Below, piece by piece: positions 46,365-54,451 of a stretch of 64,000 nucleotides of DNA. The stretch is from NCBI RefSeq assembly GCF_950066645.1, contig NZ_CATMFB010000002.1, positions 310,001 through 374,000 on the forward strand, given 5' to 3'. The stretch is from an uncultured Thalassolituus sp. (GTDB lineage Bacteria > Pseudomonadota > Gammaproteobacteria > Pseudomonadales > Oceanobacteraceae). Position 1 is the first letter of the stretch; every line of letters begins with the position of its first letter. Made by a program: the position numbers and the translations under genes. The notes beneath the pieces were generated by a model. The model was not told the DNA's origin and did no database searches. It worked only from the letters and a program-made list of their open reading frames with translations.

Positions 46365-46973
46365 GTGTCCGCTCCCGTATTTATCACCGCCGCCAGTATT
46401 TCTGCCGAACTCCATCAGGCCATGATGGAAGCCCGCGGACTTGCGCTGACCGCCAAGAATGCCCGTGCGCTCGCAGTCCGGGCAGGCAGCCGCACGGTCG
46501 GCTTCCGTGCAATTACCGATTTTATCGAAGAACTGGCCAGCGCCATTATTCAGCAGTCTCAGGCAATCAATAACGATGCTGAGCATCTGTCCAATCAGGC
46601 GGTATCGGCATGGCGCTCTGATATGGCGAACGAACGCTTTCACTGGGTCAGAGCCCAGAACTCGACACACGCAGACTCCATTTCAGGGCGGATACTTGCC
46701 TGCGAACAACGCAGCGGGTCGCTCAATCAGGAACTGCAACACGGGCTACGACGCCTGATTGATCAACTGGAAGAAAGCCGTAAACACATCCGCACAGCGA
46801 ACCTGATCGCCACGTCCAGTCATGTGGAAGCCTCCAGTGCCGGCGACTTCCGGGGTCAGCTCGAAGTGATCGCCGACAACATCCGTGAGACTGCCGAACG
46901 CATCGGTGGCCACCTGAACCGGGCAAATGCCCTCCTCAGTCAGAACCACAGGGAAAGGAAAGCCGCATGTTAG
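46365..46973 (+). CDS. Small soluble chemoreceptor-tip-like helical protein
   Basis: A 202-residue, mostly helical protein without membrane segments; the GTG at 46365 follows GAGGGA. Two regions resemble the conserved signalling tip of methyl-accepting chemotaxis proteins: residues 26-60 (GLALTAKNARALAVRAG then GFRAITDFIEELA) and 143-180 (NLIATSSHVEASSAGDF then LEVIADNIRETAERI). Both keep the spacing of the tip but have lost several of its conserved residues. No sensor, HAMP or methylation regions are recognisable. The gene overlaps the ODP gene by seven bases, suggesting they act together. I infer a possible adaptor or receptor; direct binding to CheA/CheW is unproven. Confidence 0.55.
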   Translation: MSAPVFITAASISAELHQAMMEARGLALTAKNARALAVRAGSRTVGFRAITDFIEELASAIIQQSQAINNDAEHLSNQAVSAWRSDMANERFHWVRAQNSTHADSISGRILACEQRSGSLNQELQHGLRRLIDQLEESRKHIRTANLIATSSHVEASSAGDFRGQLEVIADNIRETAERIGGHLNRANALLSQNHRERKAAC

Positions 46974-47701
46974 CCACAGTCCTCTATGAACAGGATGATC
47001 ACCGCTGGATTATGTTCGGCCGTGACGCGAACAAACCCGACGGTATTATTGATACTAACCAGTATCTGATTCAGAGCGGCAATCAGGCGATACTGCTTGA
47101 TCCGGGCGGCATTGAACTGTTCGCACCTATGCTCTCTGCGGTACTGAAATACGTCCCCGCCGAACAGATAACCCATCTGTTTGCGTCCCATCAGGACCCC
47201 GACATCATTTCATCACTGGGGCTCTGGGATCAGGCGTTACCTAAGGCCGAACTCTACTCGCCCTGGTTATGGGAAAGTTTTATCCGTCATTTTGGCATGG
47301 AGAGTATCCGCTTCCGGGCCATTCCTGATGAAGGTATGACCATTCAGGTGGGACATACACAGCTGCAGTTTATTCCGGCCCATTACCTTCACTCCTCGGG
47401 CAACTTTCATGTCTGGGACGCTAAGGCGGGAATTTTAATGAGTGGCGATGTCGGTGCGGCCATGGAGCCCACCGATGCGCCGCTCTGGGTCGACAACATG
47501 GAACGTCACGCACCCAAAATGAAGAAGTTCCACCAGCGCTGGATGCCGTCAAACGACGCTAAGCTCGACTGGATCCGCCGGGTGCGCCAGCTCAATGTAA
47601 AAGTCATGGCACCCCAGCATGGGCGCCTTTTCAAGCAGCCTCAGGTCGGAGAATTTCTCGACTGGTTTGAGACTCTGCCCGTCGGCATCGCGATCAAGTA
47701 A
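46967..47701 (+). CDS. ODP-type (oxygen-binding di-iron) MBL-fold protein
   Basis: A 244-residue metallo-beta-lactamase-fold protein of the flavodiiron-related ODP type. Likely metal ligands are H75, D77 and D79 in ASHQDPDI, H142 in YLHSSGNF, D161 in MSGDVGA and H218 in APQHGRL. The position after D79, a His in classical flavodiiron proteins, is Ile here, and no flavodoxin domain is attached. In Treponema denticola an ODP protein is an oxygen/iron sensor coupled to a chemoreceptor; here the gene overlaps one for a receptor-tip-like protein. A sensor role is therefore likely but inferred; an enzyme role is the alternative. Confidence 0.75.
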   Translation: MLATVLYEQDDHRWIMFGRDANKPDGIIDTNQYLIQSGNQAILLDPGGIELFAPMLSAVLKYVPAEQITHLFASHQDPDIISSLGLWDQALPKAELYSPWLWESFIRHFGMESIRFRAIPDEGMTIQVGHTQLQFIPAHYLHSSGNFHVWDAKAGILMSGDVGAAMEPTDAPLWVDNMERHAPKMKKFHQRWMPSNDAKLDWIRRVRQLNVKVMAPQHGRLFKQPQVGEFLDWFETLPVGIAIK

Positions 47702-47704
47702 GCC

Positions 47705-50101
47705 TTACCTCACCGGCGCACGGATCACGACATACGGGTCGCCGTGGCCGGAGATTGCATCCAGTTCTTCCTGCGACAGCCAGTCACTGGCTGACTGTCC
47801 ACTCAACCGCGCCAGTTCCTTCAGGGCATGGGCCCAGGTACAACCATTGGCGAACAGCATTCCCTCACTGTCCAGAGTGCCACCCTGGTTGCGATATCCG
47901 AGAGCACTGCAGTGCGCGGGGCCAGAATCCAGACGCCGGGCGTGGGCAAGAAGGACTTCCGGGCGGGTATGTGTCAGCAGCACACGGGTTTTGACCTGAG
48001 GTGGAAACAACAGACTGATCACTTCATCCGACGCCATGGCGTGTGCCTCAGTCTGATCACGGGGAACCCGGAAGCGCCCGGGTTCCAGCAGACAGATCAC
48101 GCTGTGCGAAACGCCAAGACTGCGCAGGCGATCACTGGCCAGTAAGGCCTGCTGCAGCTGAAATGCTCCACAGGCGACCAGTTGCAGGGCCGCACCACAA
48201 TGCCCGCGCACGCAGATGGCACCATCATTCACCAGTTTCAGTGCCTGAGAAGATGTCAGCCGCACCGGCATGACGGATTTGGGCACCACCAGATTCCAGA
48301 TAACACCGAGGTCACCGTAGCAGGCCTGCAGACAGGCAATCGCACTGTTGGCATCCACCGGGAATACCACACGGGACACGTCGCTCATTTCGCCCAGCAA
48401 TGCTTCACCCAGCACCGGATCCTGGTGAGACTGCTCGTTTTTTCCGTTTTCCCAGACGTGCGACGTACTGATGACTGGCAGGCCCGCCCACCCTGCCGGC
48501 TCTCCCGCCTCTTTCTGGTGTCGGGCAAAAATCATCGCCTGACGCAGGGCCCCCAGCATTTTGACCGCAAAGGCCTCATAACTGACGACCAGGTTCAGTC
48601 CGCGCTGATTCGCCAGACAGGCACTGACTACGGCCTCCTCATTCAACGCAGTAATCACACCACCATACAGAGATTCAGGCGTACCCGGTTCAGGCTCAGT
48701 CACGCGGTGCTGCAGGAGATCGAGAGTCTGATTCATCCGGTTCGAGGACAGCTCATCCGGGTTACCAATGCGCACCCGCAGATGTGGATTAACCTCCACC
48801 AGATCGGTGAAATATCCATCCAGAGCGGCCATTGGCGATAGCGGATGATCACACCAGTGTGGCTCGTGACGTTGCACCGTAACTTCCGCAGGGCGCCGGG
48901 GGGCCTTGGGTTGAATCAGCTCCGCTGCGGCAGCCTTCCAGGTGGCTTCAGGCTGGTACAGCGCCGCCGCGCCCTTATGAAAAAACGTCTGCGCTTCTGT
49001 GCTGTGGTGCAGGTCCGCACCGAGTGGTAACCCGTGCGCGGCATTGGTGCCCGCCCCGGGAAAGCCAAACCCTTTTATCGTGCTGGCGATACAGTACGGC
49101 ATCGCCACCGGGTAGCCATTGCCGCTCGTCTCTGCCTGTTCACCCAGCGCTTCCAGTTCCCGTTCCATCCGGAAAATCGCACAGACAAAAGCCGCCGGAT
49201 CTTTACCGTCGATAATGAAAGGGGCGAACCCCTGATGGCGCAGATGTTGGCTTAACCAGGTCACCCCGCCCTGTTGTTCCGTCGTAGTCCGCTGATCAAT
49301 GCGCCGGCCATTCGCAATCATCACAGGAGACACCAGCCCACTGTCGCGGGCACGCCACCAGCGGGCTGCCCAATCACTGCCGCGCTGTTCTTCAAACGCA
49401 CCATCGCTCAGGAATGCGACCAGCCGTTCCCCAGGCAACGGCTGATGCACGTACTGAAGTCCACCAAATCCCAGATAGCCGCCTTCCATCCGGGCCCCCG
49501 CCGTATGGACATTCACGTGACTGCCGAGCGGCGACAGCGGCCGGCCGTCGGGTCCGATCTGATAACGATAAAAATCAGAGACAAACTGACTGAGACCATC
49601 GTCATTCAGGGGGTACGCCCTCCGGCGTGCAGGCAGCGCGGTTCCGGTCAGCAACTGCAGTGCATCAATGGCTGCGACACAGTGCCCCTGACCCATTAAC
49701 CAGTCCCGGTGCGTGCCCGTCAACGTATTCAGTGCCAGCAGAGCAGCGTACGCAGGCACCATATTGAGTGATCCGCCGGTATGCCCCTGAGGATCCACTT
49801 TAAAATCGCTACTGTTCAGTGGCGTCCCGTCAAGGCGGATCTGACGGGCATAGGTCATATGAACCACCAACCACATGGCACTGTTGGTAACGACATCCAG
49901 AGCACGAAGTACGCGATAGCAGTCTGCGGCATCGGCAATTGCCCCTTCGCGTACAAGAATATCGGCCAGAGCAGCCACCTGCTCCACGGTCTCCGGACTG
50001 TGAGTGATGACACCGCACCCTGCTGCCCAGCGCTGAGCCTCTTCGCCAGATATCCCGGGTATCGCCGCCGGATGTTCCATACTGCTCAACTGAGTTGTCA
50101 T
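47705..50101 (-). CDS. Divergent phosphoketolase-like thiamine-diphosphate enzyme
   Basis: About 798 residues from the ATG at 50101; a frame extending upstream is less convincing. Overall length and order fit the phosphoketolase (XFP) family: an N-terminal TPP-binding half with HTGGSLNMVPAYAALLALN, MGQGHCVAAIDALQLLTG and LSDGAFEEQRGSDW, and a C-terminal half with LRVRIGNPDELSSNRM, EAFAVKMLGALRQ and SHVWENGKNEQSHQDP. The catalytic-core motifs differ from true phosphoketolases: SDGAFEEQ stands where GDGEAETG is expected. Proteins of this branch are sometimes labelled xylulose-5-phosphate 3-epimerase. Sugar-phosphate chemistry is likely, the exact reaction unknown. It is convergent with the ODP gene and divergent from the PhzF gene. 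Confidence 0.65.
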   Translation of the reverse strand: MTTQLSSMEHPAAIPGISGEEAQRWAAGCGVITHSPETVEQVAALADILVREGAIADAADCYRVLRALDVVTNSAMWLVVHMTYARQIRLDGTPLNSSDFKVDPQGHTGGSLNMVPAYAALLALNTLTGTHRDWLMGQGHCVAAIDALQLLTGTALPARRRAYPLNDDGLSQFVSDFYRYQIGPDGRPLSPLGSHVNVHTAGARMEGGYLGFGGLQYVHQPLPGERLVAFLSDGAFEEQRGSDWAARWWRARDSGLVSPVMIANGRRIDQRTTTEQQGGVTWLSQHLRHQGFAPFIIDGKDPAAFVCAIFRMERELEALGEQAETSGNGYPVAMPYCIASTIKGFGFPGAGTNAAHGLPLGADLHHSTEAQTFFHKGAAALYQPEATWKAAAAELIQPKAPRRPAEVTVQRHEPHWCDHPLSPMAALDGYFTDLVEVNPHLRVRIGNPDELSSNRMNQTLDLLQHRVTEPEPGTPESLYGGVITALNEEAVVSACLANQRGLNLVVSYEAFAVKMLGALRQAMIFARHQKEAGEPAGWAGLPVISTSHVWENGKNEQSHQDPVLGEALLGEMSDVSRVVFPVDANSAIACLQACYGDLGVIWNLVVPKSVMPVRLTSSQALKLVNDGAICVRGHCGAALQLVACGAFQLQQALLASDRLRSLGVSHSVICLLEPGRFRVPRDQTEAHAMASDEVISLLFPPQVKTRVLLTHTRPEVLLAHARRLDSGPAHCSALGYRNQGGTLDSEGMLFANGCTWAHALKELARLSGQSASDWLSQEELDAISGHGDPYVVIRAPVR

Positions 50102-50265
50102 AGTGAAGCCACTCGTCAAAGAAAAAACCCAGTCTAAGAGAGGCTCAGGGGGTGAGTAATTGCGCTGCATCAAGAGAAGAGATATTTACAGTTTGCATTG
50201 CCCCCTGTGGCTATAACACGTTAAATAGCGTCTGCCCCGCACATAACCGGACAGAACACCCCGAT

Positions 50266-51087
50266 ATGGATCTACCGATTTTTCAGATAGACGCATTTAC
50301 AAGCACCGAAGGCTCCTTGTTCAGCGGCAACGCCGCGGCGGTTGTTCCCCTGCACCAGTGGCTGAGCGATGCTGAAATGCTGGCCATTGCGGCAGAAAAC
50401 AATCTGTCTGAAACCAGTTTTTTTGTCCGCCAGACTGATGGCACCTATGCAATCCGCTGGTTTACCCCCACTGCCGAGGTAGACCTCTGTGGGCACGCCA
50501 CCCTCGCTGCTGCTCATGTCATTCATCAGGTACTTGGCGATGAACGTGAAGAACTGCCGCTGACCTGTGGTGTAGGTAACATCTCCGTCACTGTGATTGA
50601 TGGGGAGTCGCCGGAATATGAGCTGAACTTTCCCAATCGGGCCCCCGAACCGTTAAAAGGTAAACGCCTGCTTAATCAGGTTGCGAAAGCACTGGGGGTA
50701 CCCGTGGTGGCTCTGCATCAGTCCCGCGATCTGATTGCAGAACTCGCAGATGCAGAGACTTTGAAAAGCTGCCAGCCTGATTTTTCGCTGATCAAAGCAC
50801 TGGATATCTTCGGTCTGGCCATAACCGCGCCGGGGGGTAGCGAAGGTCTGGACTTCGTCTGCCGTTTCTTCGCACCACAGCAGGGAATCGACGAAGATCC
50901 AGTGACAGGCTCTGCTTATTGTTCACTGGCTCCGCTCTGGGCTGAGCGCCTGGAAAAACATCAGTTGTCGGCGCGTCAGTGCTCCCAACGGGGTGGCGAT
51001 GTCAGCCTGACGGTCGGGGAAGACACGGTGGGTATCCGCGGGACAACCTTTCACTTTATGCAGGGTGTTATCCGCCTGCCGGATTGA
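50266..51087 (+). CDS. PhzF-family isomerase-like protein
   Basis: A 273-residue cytoplasmic protein of the PhzF/YddE fold, two similar halves. The ATG at 50266 gives the standard start LPIFQIDAFTS; a longer frame adds 38 atypical residues. The presumed catalytic glutamate is in NNLSETSFF, with SGNAAAVVP, EVDLCGHATLAAAHV and DEDPVTGSAYCSLAP. No phenazine genes are near, so it is a general PhzF-like isomerase of unknown substrate. A small gene follows 30 bases later. Confidence 0.88.
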   Translation: MDLPIFQIDAFTSTEGSLFSGNAAAVVPLHQWLSDAEMLAIAAENNLSETSFFVRQTDGTYAIRWFTPTAEVDLCGHATLAAAHVIHQVLGDEREELPLTCGVGNISVTVIDGESPEYELNFPNRAPEPLKGKRLLNQVAKALGVPVVALHQSRDLIAELADAETLKSCQPDFSLIKALDIFGLAITAPGGSEGLDFVCRFFAPQQGIDEDPVTGSAYCSLAPLWAERLEKHQLSARQCSQRGGDVSLTVGEDTVGIRGTTFHFMQGVIRLPD

Positions 51088-51117
51088 TCCTGAAGCAATC
51101 AGAGCTAAAGTGTATAG

Positions 51118-51411
51118 ATGATCTCATCCAATCTGCCGCCACTTCAGCCCGGACTGTCACCTGCGACGAATACCACGCAGGAGGAGCGGTCACGCAACCG
51201 GGAACCGTTGCAGACCGATGAGGATGCCCGTCGCCAGACGAGTAACGTAATAGATGGTGAGTATTTTCCCGCGATCCCTGACGAAGAAACCCTCGCAACA
51301 CTCGCCGGTGACCGCCAGGGTGCTTCCGCCACACCCGCTGACCCTTACAGCGAAACGGCCAGTCTGAGTGGCCAGAGCCGGCGTGGATCAATCATTGACC
51401 TCTACGCCTGA
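51118..51411 (+). CDS. Small disordered hypothetical protein
   Basis: A 97-residue polar, Pro/Thr/Glu/Arg-rich sequence with no membrane segment and no domain I recognise. A core around RQTSNVIDGEYFPAIPDEETLATLAG and the end RGSIIDLYA look conserved-protein-like rather than random. It follows the PhzF gene by 30 bases and overlaps the convergent gene by 24 bases. The ribosome-binding site is weak, so coding status is probable, not certain. Confidence 0.5.
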   Translation: MISSNLPPLQPGLSPATNTTQEERSRNREPLQTDEDARRQTSNVIDGEYFPAIPDEETLATLAGDRQGASATPADPYSETASLSGQSRRGSIIDLYA

Positions 51412-52299
51412 CCTCAGGGCATCAAGCTGCGGCAGAGTGTAGCGATTCTTTTCCGAATCCCCCCACCCAAGAGGTGCTGAATACCGGTCAGAGATGTGAC
51501 GGACCTGAATGTCCGTGAGCTGAAGATGACTTGTCTTCTGCTCTGCAGTGAGCGCCGTATCGCGGACATGCAGCAAAGCCTGACCCGTTGTTTCTAACCG
51601 TTGCCGGCTATGAAGGTGAGTGATGACGGCGCCCTGTTCGTCGGTTAGAGTGGCTGTCACGGTCACCACCCCGGGCTCGTACACCTCCACCCTTAGCGGA
51701 ATCTGCCAGATACCCTGTTCGATAAAAGGCTGCCCTGTGCCTTTTACAACGGCGACCGGTTCAAACACTTCGGTCGCCAGGGATACCTGGACCGCATTTT
51801 CACCAGGAATCCGCAGGACAGCCTGAAGGCGAAGCTGTGTCGGCCATTGGGGTGAAGACATCACTGAAATACGCCCCGTGATCCGGTCCGCCTCTACCGT
51901 CCAGCCCGGAGTAATATCCGCGACAAAGTTACCCTGCCCGGTCGTGACCCACACCATAAATTCGTAATCGTCAGGCAGATCACCGCGACTCATTTCAAGT
52001 ACGACTCTGGCCACCAGAGGCTCATCTCGGCGAAATCTGTATTCAGGGCTCTGTATCAGAAGACGCCCGGCAAGATGGCGCGCATCAAATAATGCGGCGT
52101 CACTGGCACGGTAAATAGTTTCACCCACCGCAGCGGGTGCACTGACGTCGTCGGGTTCGCCTGCAGCGGTCGCAGGCAGCGCTGCTAAGTCTGCCTCGCT
52201 CGGAAGCGGCGACGACAGCAAATGGAAAGACAATGCGGTAATCACACCGGGTAACAGGAGAATTACGGCCAGCACCCAGCGGCCGGAAGCATTCGTCAT
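51388..52299 (-). CDS. Hypothetical membrane-anchored periplasmic protein
   Basis: A 303-residue protein with one N-terminal helix (about residues 8-30, VLAVILLLPGVITALSFHLL) and an Ala/Pro-rich tether, then a beta-rich domain. Repeating segments such as RVVLEMSRGDLPDDYEFMVWVTT and RVEVYEPGVVTVTATLTDEQG look like Ig-like sandwich strands. I do not recognise the family. The 3' end overlaps the small + strand gene by 24 bases. It is divergent from the protease gene, sharing a 270-base region with an inverted repeat. Confidence 0.7.
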   Translation of the reverse strand: MTNASGRWVLAVILLLPGVITALSFHLLSSPLPSEADLAALPATAAGEPDDVSAPAAVGETIYRASDAALFDARHLAGRLLIQSPEYRFRRDEPLVARVVLEMSRGDLPDDYEFMVWVTTGQGNFVADITPGWTVEADRITGRISVMSSPQWPTQLRLQAVLRIPGENAVQVSLATEVFEPVAVVKGTGQPFIEQGIWQIPLRVEVYEPGVVTVTATLTDEQGAVITHLHSRQRLETTGQALLHVRDTALTAEQKTSHLQLTDIQVRHISDRYSAPLGWGDSEKNRYTLPQLDALRSGVEVND

Positions 52300-52381
52300 G
52301 TCGGTATCACCTTATTGTTATTCTTAAAATTCAGGTGCAGGGTCTGACCTGCCACTCCTGTCAGTGTAGACCTAAATCTCC

Positions 52382-52421
52382 CTTTCTGGCCGCTTTTGAT
52401 AACGTAATCACGGCCAGAAAG
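52382..52421. promoter_or_regulatory. Perfect 11-bp inverted repeat in a divergent promoter region
   Basis: CTTTCTGGCCG (52382-52392) and CGGCCAGAAAG (52411-52421) are exact reverse complements around an 18-base AT-rich spacer, which itself contains the imperfect palindrome GATAACGTAATC. Placed between the unknown - strand gene and the protease, it could be an operator serving both. No T-run follows. Confidence 0.5.
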
Positions 52422-52569
52422 TAACACTTCGTAACTATTGCGAGCGCATGTCATTCAGACAGAATCTGTTCATTTATGACCAGATGGCCTGAGTCTTCTA
52501 TATACAAAGCCCGCCACACGGGCGATATTGTCCACTCTGCCATGTCGTCCCGTACGAGGAATAATAATA

Positions 52570-54264
52570 ATGAAGACAGGACATCTACTGGCGGCCGCTC
52601 TGCTGGCTTCAGCAGCCACAACGGGCCATGCCGCACAATATGTAATCACTACCCATCAGGCCGAAGATGCCACTCCAACGCGTCTGCAGCAGTGGTTTCC
52701 TGCACTGACACTGAAACGTCGTATGGCGGATCGCCGGCGCTGGGTAATCAATCTGCCCGACGATCGCCGCAGCCAGTGGATTGAAGCCCTGCAGGCCAGT
52801 GGCCTGATCCGCACGATTGAAGAAGATATCCACGTTACCGCCAAATACGTGCCGGCAGACCCGATGGTGGGCCAGCAATGGGGGCTGTTCAGTGAGATTG
52901 CCGGGATCAATGCCTTCCCTGCGTGGGACATTGCCGATGGCAGTGGCGCAGTGATTGCGGTCGCTGACACTGGCTATGTACCTCACCCGGATCTGGATGC
53001 GAACCGCCTGCCGGGCTACGACATGATTTCCAGCTCCAGCGCTGCCCGCGATGGCGACGGACGCGACGGCAATGCCATTGATGAAGGCGATTACACCACC
53101 TTCTGGAACTGCGGCTTTTCCAGTAACTCTTCCTGGCATGGTGCCCATGTCGCCGGGATTGCCAATGCAGTAACCGACAATGGTACAGGGATCGCGGGCG
53201 TTGCTCCGGGCGCCCGGTTTGTCCCTGTGCGGGTGCTTGGCTCCTGTGGCGGATCGCTTTCGGATATTGCCGACGGCGTAATGTGGTCAGCCGGCCTCAG
53301 CGTCGATGGCGCCCCAGTGAATGCTAACCCGGCCGATGTCATCAACCTGTCGCTGGGCGGCGCGGGCACCTGCCCTTCGTTTATGCAGGATGCTATTGAT
53401 GCCGCGACCGACGCAGGCTCCGTCGTCGTTGTCGCCGCTGGTAATGAAAACGTTAATGCGTCGGGGTCAGTGCCAGCCAACTGCAATAACGTAATTACAG
53501 TCGCATCGGTTGGTGTGGATGGCGCCCGCGCCAGTTACTCGAATTTTGGCGATGTTGTCGATATCGCAGCGCCGGGAGGTGGCAATGGTGAGGCAATTAT
53601 CAGCACCATCGACAGCGGCACCCGGGGACGCGAAGGCGCGGCATATGCAGGATACCAGGGCACGTCTATGGCAGCACCACAGGTGGCTGGTGTGGTTGCT
53701 CTGATCCGCTCCGCAGACCCCTTGATTACTCCGGCGGAAATCACCAGCCTGCTGGTGAACACCGCGCGTCCGTTCAGCGCTTCTTGTGAGGGCTGTGGTG
53801 CAGGTGTGGTGGACGCTTACGCTGCGCTCAGCACGCTGACCGGAACCACGCCAGACACACCGGAAGAACCCGGGGAACCAGAAGAACCTCAGGAGCCGGA
53901 AGTGATCAGTGTGACCTACGGCGGCGCAACCAATGCCCGCCTTAACGACGCCAGCCGTTACTTCTGGTTCTTTACCCGTCAGGGCGTCACCAGCATCCCG
54001 CTTGTCGTGGCTGCAGAAGGCAGTAATGGGGCGTTGTCCGTGCAGATAGATCATGCATCTCATAATGAGCTGAGTGTGGTTCTCACGTCACCGGATGGTC
54101 GCCAGACCGCTATGACGCGCACATCGGTCAGTGGCCAGACAGGCACATACGGTGCAGCCGCATCCGGTGAGCCAGGCACGTATCTGCTGACCGTCACAGA
54201 TCGCAATGTCGGTAATACAGGCACGTTACGCCACTTCAGCCTGACTCAGGACGAAGTGCAGTAA
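52570..54264 (+). CDS. Secreted subtilisin-like (S8) protease with C-terminal P-like domain
   Basis: A 564-residue exported serine protease. The ATG at 52570 gives a signal peptide (MKTGHLLAAALLASAATTGHA) after an AGGA site. An inhibitor-like propeptide (about 22-95) precedes the catalytic domain with D133 (VADTGY), H190 (WHGAHVAG) and S366 (GTSMAAPQVAG). An acidic Pro/Glu linker (about 435-455) leads to a beta-sandwich similar to proprotein-convertase P domains (LSVVLTSPDGRQTAM, GTYLLTVTDRN). It resembles extracellular proteases of marine gammaproteobacteria. A long perfect hairpin follows the gene. Confidence 0.92.
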   Translation: MKTGHLLAAALLASAATTGHAAQYVITTHQAEDATPTRLQQWFPALTLKRRMADRRRWVINLPDDRRSQWIEALQASGLIRTIEEDIHVTAKYVPADPMVGQQWGLFSEIAGINAFPAWDIADGSGAVIAVADTGYVPHPDLDANRLPGYDMISSSSAARDGDGRDGNAIDEGDYTTFWNCGFSSNSSWHGAHVAGIANAVTDNGTGIAGVAPGARFVPVRVLGSCGGSLSDIADGVMWSAGLSVDGAPVNANPADVINLSLGGAGTCPSFMQDAIDAATDAGSVVVVAAGNENVNASGSVPANCNNVITVASVGVDGARASYSNFGDVVDIAAPGGGNGEAIISTIDSGTRGREGAAYAGYQGTSMAAPQVAGVVALIRSADPLITPAEITSLLVNTARPFSASCEGCGAGVVDAYAALSTLTGTTPDTPEEPGEPEEPQEPEVISVTYGGATNARLNDASRYFWFFTRQGVTSIPLVVAAEGSNGALSVQIDHASHNELSVVLTSPDGRQTAMTRTSVSGQTGTYGAAASGEPGTYLLTVTDRNVGNTGTLRHFSLTQDEVQ

Positions 54265-54300
54265 TCCTCGCAATACCTAACACTTAGGAATCAGAACCAA

Positions 54301-54335
54301 TGAGACTACAAAAACTTTTCGTTTTTGTAGTCTCA
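54301..54335. terminator. Perfect 15-bp hairpin after the protease gene
   Basis: TGAGACTACAAAAAC (54301-54315), TTTTC loop, GTTTTTGTAGTCTCA (54321-54335). The stem is perfect and strongly AT-biased near the loop; the T-runs lie inside the stem instead of after it. It probably ends or stabilises the protease transcript. Confidence 0.55.
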
Positions 54336-54451
54336 TACACTATTCCTATTTTTAAATACCTGGCCTGTTACGTCATTCAGGCGAATGCCTGACCATACCG
54401 CTAAGCCGGAATAATCTGCAATATCTCACCAAGAAGAATAAGGATATTGCG

